A stretch of DNA of 5,707 bases from Bryobacterales bacterium. GTDB lineage: Bacteria > Acidobacteriota > Terriglobia > Bryobacterales > Bryobacteraceae. The notes beneath the pieces are model-generated. The model was not told the DNA's origin. It saw only the letters and a list, made by a program, of their open reading frames with translations, and searched no databases. The stretch covers positions 1 to 5,707 of the forward strand of contig PLMF01000252.1 in assembly GCA_003142355.1 (NCBI GenBank), written 5' to 3'. The position numbers and the translations under genes were made by a program. This document shows, one piece after another, positions 1-5,707 of this stretch. Every line of letters begins with the position of its first letter. Position 1 is the stretch's first letter.

Positions 1-337
1 GGCGGAAGGGGCTCTCCGGCGGCATGGGCAGGTTGGAAAAGTTCATGCCCACGGGGTACGACGTGCCGGAGATGGACCGCAAGTTCATGCCGAAGTACGG
101 GTCGGGATAGACATGGCTCGCTACGAGCGCGTTGAGGACGGTGGAAGGAAGGGTGGCACGATACCATCCGCGCGGCTGAAACGCCGGAGTGGAAAGGGTA
201 GCGCCGGTCTCGCGCACCTCGGCCGAAGACTGAATGGCCCAGCCCTGGCGCAGCAGCATTTTGGGCACGGCGTCGGACTCCGGTGCGGCGCCAGTGGCGA
301 CATGGACGACCAACAAAAGCAGCGCGGATCGGACCAT
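1..337 (-). CDS. Exported glycoside hydrolase family 2 protein (exo-beta-glucosaminidase/beta-mannosidase-like), N-terminal part only
   Basis: The first 112 codons of a gene that continues beyond the left edge. Residues 1-18 look like a signal peptide (MVR followed by a run of Leu/Val/Ala ending in ATGAA), so the enzyme probably acts outside the cytoplasm. From about residue 32 it reads like the N-terminal sugar-binding region of GH2 enzymes of the exo-beta-D-glucosaminidase/beta-mannosidase type: GWAIQSSAEV, then W58 and LPSTVLNALV (63-72), YPDPYFGMNLR (77-87), and NLPMPPESPF (102-111). The region before the WWYR-type segment is where the window ends, so the catalytic glutamates cannot be seen and the substrate is not determinable. 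The ATG at 337 gives the neatest signal peptide. An in-frame TTG at 361, overlapping the rsmA stop, would add eight residues and cannot be excluded; neither start has a strong ribosome-binding site. It follows rsmA by 20 bases in the same direction, so cotranscription is likely. Confidence 0.82.
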   Translation of the reverse strand, partial: MVRSALLLLVVHVATGAAPESDAVPKMLLRQGWAIQSSAEVRETGATLSTPAFQPRGWYRATLPSTVLNALVASHVYPDPYFGMNLRSISGTSYPVGMNFSNLPMPPESPFR

Positions 338-357
338 GAATCGATGGTACGCCCAAG

Positions 358-1101
358 TCAAGGGACCCGGCGGAACATCTCCACGAATCCTTCGAGTGAG
401 ATCTGTTCGGCGCGGAGAGAGGCTTCGGGCCAGGCATCGACCAGTTCCTTTCCGTAGAAGCCGGCGAGGTTGTTGCGGAGGGTCTTGCGCTTTTGCCGGA
501 AACACCGGGCGACGAAGCGGAGGAAGGCGTCGCGGTCGGGCAAGCCCGGGTCGCAGGTGAGCGGCTCGATCAGGACTACGGCGGAATCGACCTTGGGCGG
601 CGGGTGGAAGGCCGCCGGCTTCACTTCGAAGAGCAGGCGCACGCGGGCGAACAGCGCGGTTCTGACCGTGAGGTAGCCATATTCACGGTCGCCGGGCCGC
701 GCTACCAGCCGTTCCGCGACCTCCTTCTGAATCAGGAAGACGGCGCGGGGCGGGTTGAGCGGGAGCACCTTCTCCAGAATCGGCGAGGCGATGTAGTAGG
801 GCAGGTTGCCGGCGATGGTGGCGGGGCCCCATTGCGCGAGGTCGGTTTCGAGCACGTCCGCGCAGACGATTTCGAGACGCGGCTCGGCCGCGAACTTGAG
901 ATGGAGGCGTTCCACCAGGTACGGGTCCACCTCGACGGCCACTACGCGCGCGGCGCGCTGCAACAGCTTTTCGGTTAAAGCTCCGCGGCCGGGGCCGATT
1001 TCGACGACCAGATCCTGGCGCGCGGGACAGGCAGCGGCGGCGATGCGCTCGAGGATGGATCCCCGGATGAGGAAATGTTGTCCGAGTTTGCGGCGTGGCA
1101 C
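358..1101 (-). CDS. rsmA: 16S rRNA (adenine(1518)-N(6)/adenine(1519)-N(6))-dimethyltransferase RsmA (KsgA)
   Basis: Dimethylates two adjacent adenines in the 3' terminal hairpin of 16S rRNA during late small-subunit assembly, using S-adenosylmethionine. Family landmarks are all present: KLGQHFL at residues 5-11, SAM-binding EIGPGRGALTE at 34-44, the acidic EVD at 57-59, catalytic NLPYYIASP at 99-107, FHPPPKVDSAVV from 165, and the C-terminal RCFRQKRKTLRNNL helix. I chose the GTG at 1101, giving 247 residues. It puts the start a few residues before KLGQHFL, as in other family members, and leaves a 10-base gap after the anti-sigma gene. A longer frame from an ATG at 1179 would overlap that gene by 66 bases and adds a stretch without family similarity. 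A GAGG lies 14 bases upstream of the GTG, which is far for a ribosome-binding site, so translation may be coupled to the gene before it. The identification is firm and the start less so. Confidence 0.95.
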   Translation of the reverse strand: MPRRKLGQHFLIRGSILERIAAAACPARQDLVVEIGPGRGALTEKLLQRAARVVAVEVDPYLVERLHLKFAAEPRLEIVCADVLETDLAQWGPATIAGNLPYYIASPILEKVLPLNPPRAVFLIQKEVAERLVARPGDREYGYLTVRTALFARVRLLFEVKPAAFHPPPKVDSAVVLIEPLTCDPGLPDRDAFLRFVARCFRQKRKTLRNNLAGFYGKELVDAWPEASLRAEQISLEGFVEMFRRVP

Positions 1102-1111
1102 GCGAGCGCCG

Positions 1112-1783
1112 TCAGCCTCGCACGCTGATCTGGCTGCGGCGGAAAGAAACCAGCACCCTGCCCCAGGTGGGCCGGCCAAAAACAGTAGCCGGAGCGAAGC
1201 GCGAAAACAAAATCAGGTTGTTCTCGATTTCCGGGGTCATGTGGCCCCGCGTGACGACGTAACCCTGCACCCGGCCGCGCTCGTCGATCGTCACCTCGAC
1301 TACGATTTCATCACCCGCGTCCACGGGGTTCATTTCCTGCAAAGCGGGGTCGGTGTATAGCACCCACAGCGGCACGTCGTTGCGGAAGTTGTGCGGGAAG
1401 GCCAGGCTGGGGACGAGCATGGCGAACATCACCAAAGCGGAAAGCACGCCGCCGGCGAAGGGGAGCGCCATGGGCCGCATGAGGTTTTCGAACACCAACT
1501 GCAGGCGTCCGGCCCAGCGGTGCGCGCGGGCGGAAAGGCTCATGTGGGAAAGCCGCCGCAGACGCTCGTTCAGAGCGAGCATGCGCAATCCCTCAAGCAG
1601 GCGGGCGGGCAATTCAGGTTTGTCGAGCTGGCGGAGCGCGCCGCGCAACTCTCGCATGGATTCGAATTCCACGCCGCACGGGCGGCACGATTCGAGGTGC
1701 GCCAAAACACTCTCCTCCTCTCTGGCCGTAACCCTCCGGTCGAGGAGTGAAGAGACCATTTCCTGCATGTCGTCACAGCTCAT
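1112..1783 (-). CDS. Zinc-finger transmembrane anti-sigma factor with TonB-C-like C-terminal domain
   Basis: Probably binds and silences the ECF sigma factor encoded just upstream, releasing it on an envelope signal. The N-terminus carries a ZAS/zf-HC2-type motif: Cys3, then His29-x3-Cys33-x2-Cys36 (HLESCRPC). A helical, charged linker follows (about 40-100). One hydrophobic helix lies at about 105-129, so the N-terminus should be cytoplasmic and residues 130-223 periplasmic. The periplasmic part resembles the TonB C-terminal fold: EIVVEVTIDERGRVQGYVVTRG at about 159-180, then FAPATVFGRPTWGRVLVSF, matching the usual beta-strand, G-rich turn and 'F-x-PA-x(3)-G-x-P' pattern. The TonB-C assignment is by eye and moderately sure; the zinc motif and helix are clear. 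It begins 9 bases after the sigma stop with only a weak GAAG nearby, which suggests translational coupling. Confidence 0.88.
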   Translation of the reverse strand: MSCDDMQEMVSSLLDRRVTAREEESVLAHLESCRPCGVEFESMRELRGALRQLDKPELPARLLEGLRMLALNERLRRLSHMSLSARAHRWAGRLQLVFENLMRPMALPFAGGVLSALVMFAMLVPSLAFPHNFRNDVPLWVLYTDPALQEMNPVDAGDEIVVEVTIDERGRVQGYVVTRGHMTPEIENNLILFSRFAPATVFGRPTWGRVLVSFRRSQISVRG

Positions 1784-1792
1784 AGCTTCAAT

Positions 1793-2455
1793 TCACTCTG
1801 CCGTCTTCGGCACCAATCGCAAGGCCGGCCTGGCATTCAGGCTTCCCGCGAGTTCTTCCCGCAGGGCTTCGCGGCCCCGCAGGATTCGAGACTTGACAGT
1901 CCCCAGGGAGACACCAAGGATTGCCGCGATTTCCTCATAACTCATATCCGTGATGTCCCTGAGCACCACGGATTCGCGGAAAATGGGATTAATCCTTTCC
2001 AGCGCCGCCTCGATCATGACGTGCCGTTCGCGGTCGAAGGCCACGTCAAACGGCGAGCGGCTGTTGTCCGGTATGATCTCCTTCCAGTCGCGCGTCTCTT
2101 TCGGATTTGCGTCCAGTTCCACTTCGCGCTGGCGGTGCCGAAAGAACCATCGCCTGGCGTTGTGCGCTTCGTTCACGGTGATGCGGTAGATCCACGTTTT
2201 CAGGGTGCTTTGCCCGCGGAAGTTTCCGACATTGCGGAAAACCTTCAGGAAAACCTCCTGGACCACGTCACAGGCCTCGGATTCGTTGTTCAGCAGCCGC
2301 AAAGCCAGCGTGTAGACGGGTTGCTGGAACCTCGTAAGCAGTTCCTCGTAGGCCCACTCTGACCCTTCGCGCAACGATTCCACGAGGCGGAGATCATCCG
2401 ATTCCGCGCCTTCCGCCGTCTGTTCCGGGCTCAAGTCCAAGATTGAAGTGGCCAC
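1793..2455 (-). CDS. ECF-subfamily RNA polymerase sigma-70 factor (RpoE-like)
   Basis: Directs RNA polymerase to a stress- or envelope-responsive gene set. Two sigma domains are readable. Region 2 covers about residues 36-105, with DVVQEVFLKVFRN (63-75) for core binding and the -10-recognising stretch TLKTWIYRITVNEAHNARR (84-102). Region 4 covers about 155-205, with SYEEIAAILGVSLGTVKSRILRGREAL forming the helix-turn-helix for the -35 element. A charged linker of about 50 residues joins them. No extra C-terminal domain is present. The GTG at 2455 is preferred (220 residues) because GAGG sits 6 bases upstream; the in-frame TTG at 2458 is only 3 bases from it. The anti-sigma gene follows after 9 bases, the usual arrangement for a sigma factor and its inhibitor. 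A sigma-E-like promoter about 60-90 bases upstream suggests it transcribes its own operon. The family is certain; the signal it answers is unknown. Confidence 0.95.
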   Translation of the reverse strand: MATSILDLSPEQTAEGAESDDLRLVESLREGSEWAYEELLTRFQQPVYTLALRLLNNESEACDVVQEVFLKVFRNVGNFRGQSTLKTWIYRITVNEAHNARRWFFRHRQREVELDANPKETRDWKEIIPDNSRSPFDVAFDRERHVMIEAALERINPIFRESVVLRDITDMSYEEIAAILGVSLGTVKSRILRGREALREELAGSLNARPALRLVPKTAE

Positions 2456-2461
2456 CAATAG

Positions 2462-2465
2462 CCTC
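2462..2465 (-). promoter_or_regulatory. Ribosome-binding site that decides the ECF sigma start
   Basis: GAGG on the minus strand lies 6 bases before the GTG at 2455 and only 3 bases before the alternative TTG at 2458. The normal spacing and the stronger codon both favour the GTG. Confidence 0.6.
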
Positions 2466-2515
2466 GCGTTCAGCCTGACTTCAAACTAGCAGGAATACAC
2501 CGGCCCTGCAAAGAG

Positions 2516-2544
2516 ATAGACGCCAGCCGGGGGGCAAAAGTTCC
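2516..2544 (-). promoter_or_regulatory. Putative ECF (sigma-E-type) promoter of the sigma/anti-sigma/rsmA operon
   Basis: Read on the minus strand, GGAACTT (2544-2538) is followed after 16 bases by GTCTAT (2521-2516). The known E. coli sigma-E consensus is GGAACTT with 16-17 bases to TCTGA/TCTAA-type -10 elements, so the -35 match is complete and the -10 close. Transcription would start near 2509, giving a leader of roughly 50 bases before the GTG at 2455. Autoregulation by the encoded sigma factor is inferred from this match and from the usual behaviour of the family. Confidence 0.62.
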
Positions 2545-2587
2545 CGCAGCAGGCGAGCACGCGGCCCTTACGGTAACCTAGGGGTTC

Positions 2588-3619
2588 ATGCCCGTCATAT
2601 CCGCCCCCGACCTCGCGCGATTCACCGAAGAGATCCTGGTAGCCGCGGGAGTGCCGCCGCACAAGGCCGCCATTACAACCGCTTCCGTGGTGGCCTCCAA
2701 CCTGCGCGGCGTGGATTCGCACGGCATCCAACTGGTCCCGTTTTATGTGGACCAGTTACTGGCCGGGGAAGTGGACCCGCACACGGACGGCCGGGTGATC
2801 TCGGAAAACGGCGCGTGCCTGGTGTTCGACGGACAGAACGGGATCGGCCAGTGGATTGCGGAAACCTGCTGCGGCCATGCCGTGCGCATAGCCGGGAAGC
2901 AGGGGATGGCGCTGGTGGTGGCGCGCGAATCGAACCACTTCGGAGCGGCGGCGTGGTGGGCGCAGAAGATGCGCGCGGCGGGACAAATCGGAATCGTGTT
3001 CTGCAACGCCTCGCCCATCGTGCCGCCCTGGCAGGCGAAGCAGGGCCGGGTGGGCACCAACCCGATTTCGATGTCGGTGCCGGGACCGTGGTTGCTGGAT
3101 ATGGCGACCACCACGGTGGCGGCGGGCCGCGTCTTCAAGGCGTTCCTCAACGGCCAGCCGGAGATCCCGGCGGGCTGGGCGTTCAACTCGGAAGGCGTGC
3201 CCACTACCAACACGGCCGAGGCGTACAAAGGAATGCTCATGCCGCTGGGCGGCTACAAAGGCAGCGGCCTGGCCATGATGGTGGAGATTCTGTGTTCCGT
3301 GCTGAGCGGCGGGGCCACGCCCAACGAAGTGAGCGGCATTCGGTTCCGCGGCAAAACGGCGCGAGTGAGCCAGGCGTATATGGCGATTGACGTGGCGCGT
3401 TTCATGCCGGTGGAGGAATTCACCGCGCGCGTGGAGATGCTGGTGAACCTCATCAAGACGGCGGCTCCGGCGCCCGGCTTCGACGAGGTGCTGGTGGCGG
3501 GCGATCCGGAGTGGCGCACCGAAGCCGAACGGCGCCAGCACGGCATTCCTCTCGCGGAGGGGAATTGGGAAGAGCTATGCAAGGCAGCGGCGCGGGTAAA
3601 CGTGCCGCCGCCGGCGTAA
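2588..3619 (+). CDS. Ldh2-family NAD(P)-dependent oxidoreductase (malate/L-lactate/ureidoglycolate dehydrogenase family)
   Basis: Members oxidise 2-hydroxy acids (malate, lactate, sulfolactate, ureidoglycolate) or reduce the matching keto acids or imines with NAD(P)(H) in the cytoplasm. Family hallmarks appear in order: LRGVDSHGI at residues 39-47, VVARESNHFGAAAWWA around 110-125 with His117 in the position of the catalytic histidine, GTNPISMSVPG, LLDMATTTVAAGRV, IPAGWAFNSEGVPTT, and MPLGGYKGSGLAMMVEIL followed by LSGG. The length of 343 residues is normal and the frame is intact. The family usually has KGYGLA where this has KGSGLA, a small departure. Substrate cannot be told from sequence. 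The start follows AGGGG with only 3 bases between, tighter than usual, but it gives the expected N-terminus. It is divergent from the sigma operon and 104 bases before lipA, with no evident functional link to either. I see no convincing housekeeping promoter in the 132-base divergent gap. Confidence 0.92.
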   Translation: MPVISAPDLARFTEEILVAAGVPPHKAAITTASVVASNLRGVDSHGIQLVPFYVDQLLAGEVDPHTDGRVISENGACLVFDGQNGIGQWIAETCCGHAVRIAGKQGMALVVARESNHFGAAAWWAQKMRAAGQIGIVFCNASPIVPPWQAKQGRVGTNPISMSVPGPWLLDMATTTVAAGRVFKAFLNGQPEIPAGWAFNSEGVPTTNTAEAYKGMLMPLGGYKGSGLAMMVEILCSVLSGGATPNEVSGIRFRGKTARVSQAYMAIDVARFMPVEEFTARVEMLVNLIKTAAPAPGFDEVLVAGDPEWRTEAERRQHGIPLAEGNWEELCKAAARVNVPPPA

Positions 3620-3626
3620 GTGTGGC

Positions 3627-3667
3627 GCAGACTCTCAGTCTGCCGCGTCCCGACTCCTCGGGACGCG
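3627..3667. repeat. Two adjacent perfect hairpins in the intergenic spacer before lipA
   Basis: The first hairpin is GCAGACT, loop CTC, AGTCTGC (3627-3643; 7 base pairs). It is followed at once by CGCGTCCCGA, loop CTCC, TCGGGACGCG (3644-3667; 10 base pairs). A weaker CGCG/CGCG pair spans a few bases further (to about 3679). No T-run follows on either strand, so this does not look like a classic intrinsic terminator, although it could still slow or end transcription after the Ldh2 gene. The compact, modular form and intergenic location resemble dispersed palindromic elements (REP-like) of large-genome bacteria; that class is inferred since only one copy is in view. Confidence 0.65.
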
Positions 3668-3709
3668 CTTTGGAACGCGCCCCCGCAGTCAATATTGCGT
3701 GGTGTGCCT

Positions 3710-3715
3710 TACAAT
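3710..3715 (+). promoter_or_regulatory. Possible -10 element of lipA
   Basis: TACAAT matches five of six bases of TATAAT and ends 8 bases before the GTG start of lipA. No good -35 element stands 16-18 bases upstream. If used, transcription would begin at or within a few bases of the start codon. Confidence 0.35.
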
Positions 3716-3723
3716 AGAACCAG

Positions 3724-4611
3724 GTGCTCGTCTCGATTTCTCCCAAGCTCGGCCCCGAAACCAGCGGGCCTCCGCGCCCCCGGTGGCTGCGTGCGCCGGC
3801 GCCAGCCGGAGAGAACTATCGCGATCTGAAGAAACTCATCGGGCGGCTGCGGCTGCACACGGTCTGCGAAAGCGCGGCTTGCCCCAACGTGGGCGAATGC
3901 TGGAACCACCGCACCGCCACGTTCATGATCCTGGGGAACGTGTGCACGCGGCGCTGCGGATTCTGCGCGGTGGAAAAGGGCGCGCCGTTGCCGGTGGATT
4001 ACGATGAGCCGCAACGCGTCGCCGCAGCGGTCGCAGCCATGGGTCTGAAATTCGCGGTGATCACCAGCGTCAACCGCGACGACCGCGCGGACGGCGGGGC
4101 GGAACTGTTCGCTCTGACCATCCGCGCCATCCGCGAGCGCGTTCCAGGCTGCGGCATCGAGGTGCTGACACCGGATTTCCAGGGCAGCCACGCGGCCGTC
4201 GAGGTGGTGATGGAAGCCGCGCCGGACGTGTTCAACCACAACACCGAAACTGTGCCCAGGCTCTACCGCCAGGTGCGGCTGGGCGCGCGCTACGAGCGTT
4301 CGCTCGACGTCCTGGCTCACGCCAGGCACGTGGCGCCGGCCACGCCGACGAAATCCGGCCTGATGCTGGGGCTGGGCGAGACCAACGCGGAGGTGCTGGA
4401 GGTGATGCGCGATCTGCGCGCGCGCGGCGTCGATATCCTGACGGTGGGCCAGTACCTGCGGCCTTCGCCGAAGCACCTGCCCATCGTGCGCTACGCCGCG
4501 CCGGAGGAGTTCGAGGAATTGCGCCGCGCGGGATACGAGATGGGCTTCGCGCACGTGGAATCGGGACCGCTGGTGCGCAGTTCGTACCACGCGTCGCAGG
4601 CGGTGAAGTAG
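3724..4611 (+). CDS. lipA: Lipoyl synthase LipA (radical SAM)
   Basis: Inserts two sulfur atoms into protein-bound octanoyl groups to make the lipoyl cofactor of pyruvate and 2-oxoglutarate dehydrogenases and the glycine cleavage system. Both iron-sulfur sites are complete: the auxiliary cluster motif C48-x4-C53-x5-C59 (CESAACPNVGECW) and the radical-SAM motif C74-x3-C78-x2-C81 (CTRRCGFC). Other family marks are FAVITSVNRDD, the region TPDFQG, NHNTETVPRLY, SGLMLGLGET, VGQYLRPSPKHLP and the C-terminal SGPLVRSSYHA (about 280-290), whose serine supplies a cluster ligand in known LipA structures. At 295 residues it is of normal length. The GTG at 3724 is effectively forced, because an in-frame TAG lies at 3715-3717. 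There is no Shine-Dalgarno sequence before it. lipB, its frequent partner, is not in view. Confidence 0.97.
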   Translation: MLVSISPKLGPETSGPPRPRWLRAPAPAGENYRDLKKLIGRLRLHTVCESAACPNVGECWNHRTATFMILGNVCTRRCGFCAVEKGAPLPVDYDEPQRVAAAVAAMGLKFAVITSVNRDDRADGGAELFALTIRAIRERVPGCGIEVLTPDFQGSHAAVEVVMEAAPDVFNHNTETVPRLYRQVRLGARYERSLDVLAHARHVAPATPTKSGLMLGLGETNAEVLEVMRDLRARGVDILTVGQYLRPSPKHLPIVRYAAPEEFEELRRAGYEMGFAHVESGPLVRSSYHASQAVK

Positions 4612-4613
4612 GC

Positions 4614-5153
4614 TCAGAACTGCACTCTTTGCCATTCGACGATATCGCCGTGGGCCTTGTCGTCGATGCCGTATTTCGCCATGAAGGCGCGGACGGCGGC
4701 GCCCGGCGCGGTCAACACCATACGCTTGTCGTCGGCTCGGTTGGGCAGGAGTGGCGCGGCCTGCTTGCGAAGCCACTCGGTGTCCAGATACGTCCAGCGC
4801 AGAGTGCCGCCCCCGGCCCAGATCCGGACCACGGCATGGCCGGCGATCTTAAAGTCGTCCGAGCCGTCCGGAGTAAGGTCCAGCATGGATGCTTCCCCTA
4901 CGCGGAACAGGCGGGCGCTGAATTGTCGCGCGTCGCCGCCGCTCAAGTAGGTGATGGCGTAGCCGGTTTCGCCATCGCGGCGGATGATACATAGGTCCTT
5001 ATCCTCTTTGGCCGCCCAGGCTCCCAACAGTGTCGGGTCGAAGACGGCCTCCTGATCGGTCGCGACCGGCTCCAGCGACAGCAGGGCGGGGTTATCGCAC
5101 CCCGTCAGAATCAGTGCGCCCGCGAGGGCCAGCAACGTCGATGTCAGTTTCAT
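4614..5153 (-). CDS. Hypothetical lipoprotein
   Basis: Function not recognised. The N-terminus is a typical lipoprotein signal: MK, a hydrophobic stretch at 5-16, and the lipobox LTGC with Cys19 as the lipidation site. No aspartate follows immediately that would make inner-membrane retention obvious to read (residue 20 is Asp, but sorting rules outside enterobacteria are uncertain). The mature part, about 160 residues, is soluble-looking with features of a small beta-rich domain: LLGAWAAKEDKDLCIIRRDGETGYAITYL at about 42-70, LFRVGEASMLDLTPD and AGGGTLRWTYLDTEWLRK. The pattern 'LLGxW ... YxIxY ... FxARLFRVGxxxxLDL' recalls small lipocalin-like or TIGR-type domains, but that is only an impression. 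A good ribosome-binding site, AGAGG with 6 bases spacing, precedes the ATG at 5153. It is 47 bases after the membrane protein gene in the same direction, so the two may be cotranscribed, and its stop lies 2 bases from that of lipA. Confidence 0.85.
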   Translation of the reverse strand: MKLTSTLLALAGALILTGCDNPALLSLEPVATDQEAVFDPTLLGAWAAKEDKDLCIIRRDGETGYAITYLSGGDARQFSARLFRVGEASMLDLTPDGSDDFKIAGHAVVRIWAGGGTLRWTYLDTEWLRKQAAPLLPNRADDKRMVLTAPGAAVRAFMAKYGIDDKAHGDIVEWQRVQF

Positions 5154-5200
5154 TTCTCGCCTCTATGAAAGAATAGCGACATTTGAGGGCGGGAATTGCA

Positions 5201-5707
5201 CTACCGGCGGGATTTTTTCAGTAGGCGCGCCATCGCCACCTTCAACGGAGCGTAGTTGGCGGCGGCCACCATCAGGGCCAGGCCGGTGGCCAGCAGGAAG
5301 ACCGGCCAGACGGCGTGGTTGGGGAACACCTCTTGTTGCAGGCGGTAGACTCCGATGGCGAGGAACAGCAGGCCCGAGGCGAAGAAGTTTTTCATCTGGC
5401 GCGGGATGCTGCCAAAGACAAAGACGCAGGCCACCGCGGGCAGGAGCCATTCCAGGATGCGCTCTTCGACATGGGTATTGGCGTTCATGCCCAGCAGCCA
5501 GAGCGAGGTCATGACGTGGCCCGGAATCACAAATCGAAACGCTTTTCCGACGGTGCGTACTTGCGGCGAATGCAGGCTTTCGCAAATGCGGTCGAGAACC
5601 AGGTAGATGCCGGCGTTGGCGATGAACAGATACTCGACTTGCCCGCGCGTCCAGGGGGCCACGGACTGGAGCCAGCGGGCGTACGGTTGGTAGTCGGCCG
5701 CCACGCC
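5201..5707 (-). CDS. Polytopic membrane protein, C-terminal part (start beyond right edge)
   Basis: Function not recognised. The frame is open through the last base of the window, so the 168 visible residues are probably the C-terminal part of a longer protein; a GTG at 5704 is in frame but lacks any visible upstream context. About five hydrophobic segments can be seen: around EYLFIANAGIYLVLDRI, FRFVIPGHVMTSLWLLGM, WLLPAVACVFVFGSI, FFASGLLFLAIGVYRL and WPVFLLATGLALMVAAANYA, ending in the basic tail LLKKSRR. This indicates an integral inner-membrane protein. No catalytic or transporter motif is evident. It lies upstream of the lipoprotein gene, possibly in one transcript. Confidence 0.75.
   Translation of the reverse strand, partial: GVAADYQPYARWLQSVAPWTRGQVEYLFIANAGIYLVLDRICESLHSPQVRTVGKAFRFVIPGHVMTSLWLLGMNANTHVEERILEWLLPAVACVFVFGSIPRQMKNFFASGLLFLAIGVYRLQQEVFPNHAVWPVFLLATGLALMVAAANYAPLKVAMARLLKKSRR

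Noticed and set aside
113..457. Plus-strand frames at the left end
   Set aside because: They are antisense to the GH2 N-terminus and rsmA, which carry recognisable motifs; the plus-strand translations are low-complexity and motif-free.
1102..1179. Longer N-terminus of RsmA from the ATG at 1179
   Set aside because: It would overlap the anti-sigma gene by 66 bases and add residues with no resemblance to the family; the GTG at 1101 fits better.
2466..2587. Housekeeping promoter for the Ldh2-family gene in the divergent gap
   Set aside because: I found no pair of -35 and -10 hexamers with acceptable spacing on the plus strand.
2756..3541. 261-codon minus-strand frame opposite the Ldh2-family gene
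   Set aside because: Same reason: Arg/His-rich shadow of a gene with clear family motifs.
3627..3667. Intrinsic terminator for the Ldh2-family gene
   Set aside because: The stems are strong, but no T-run follows on the plus strand, so I list the element as a hairpin repeat instead.
3709..4776. Long open frame (355 codons) on the minus strand across lipA
   Set aside because: It lies antisense to an unmistakable lipA, and its translation is rich in Arg/His/Ala as expected from the complement of GC-rich codons. No family motif is visible.
5165..5200. Possible promoter for the lipoprotein gene (TATTCT on the minus strand)
   Set aside because: Only a partial -10 match and no matching -35 element; cotranscription from the upstream gene is as likely.
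5163..5230. Run of six A on the minus strand (AAA AAA T) near the end of the membrane protein, with an alternative frame running on to 5163
   Set aside because: A slip here would replace the tail with about 17 residues, but there is no stimulating structure evident and a single A6 run is common by chance.

Overview
The window is GC-rich bacterial chromosome with dense, closely spaced genes. The gene style (ECF sigma factor with a membrane zinc-finger anti-sigma factor, a secreted GH2-type glycosidase, GTG starts, an intergenic tandem hairpin pair) suggests an Acidobacteriota genome, perhaps near Solibacter/Bryobacter. That placement is inference from sequence style and recalled relatives, not from a marker gene.

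Left half (1-2455, all minus strand), in transcription order: an ECF sigma-70 factor (1793-2455); its probable membrane-bound anti-sigma factor with an N-terminal zinc-binding motif, one transmembrane helix and a TonB-C-like C-terminal domain (1112-1783); rsmA/ksgA, the 16S rRNA adenine dimethyltransferase (358-1101); and the 5' part of an exported GH2-family glycoside hydrolase that runs off the left edge (1-337). Gaps are 9, 10 and 20 bases, so the four probably form one operon. A close match to a sigma-E-type promoter (GGAACTT, 16 bases, GTCTAT) lies upstream of the sigma gene and suggests autoregulation.

Middle and right (2588-4611, plus strand): a divergent Ldh2-family NAD(P)-dependent oxidoreductase (malate/lactate/ureidoglycolate dehydrogenase family) is followed by a 104-base spacer holding two consecutive perfect hairpins and a possible -10 element. 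Next is lipA, lipoyl synthase, with a GTG start only a few bases past that -10 element, which raises the possibility of a leaderless mRNA.

Right end (minus strand): an unrecognised lipoprotein gene (4614-5153) converges on lipA with only 2 bases between the stop codons. Upstream of it lies the C-terminal part of a polytopic membrane protein (5201-5707) that enters from the right edge.

No tRNA, rRNA, CRISPR array, insertion sequence or phage gene was seen. Most of the window is ordinary core-type gene content. The points most worth a second look are the ECF autopromoter, the TonB-C-like domain on the anti-sigma factor, the linkage of rsmA and a secreted glycosidase to that stress-type regulator, and the tandem hairpins before lipA.
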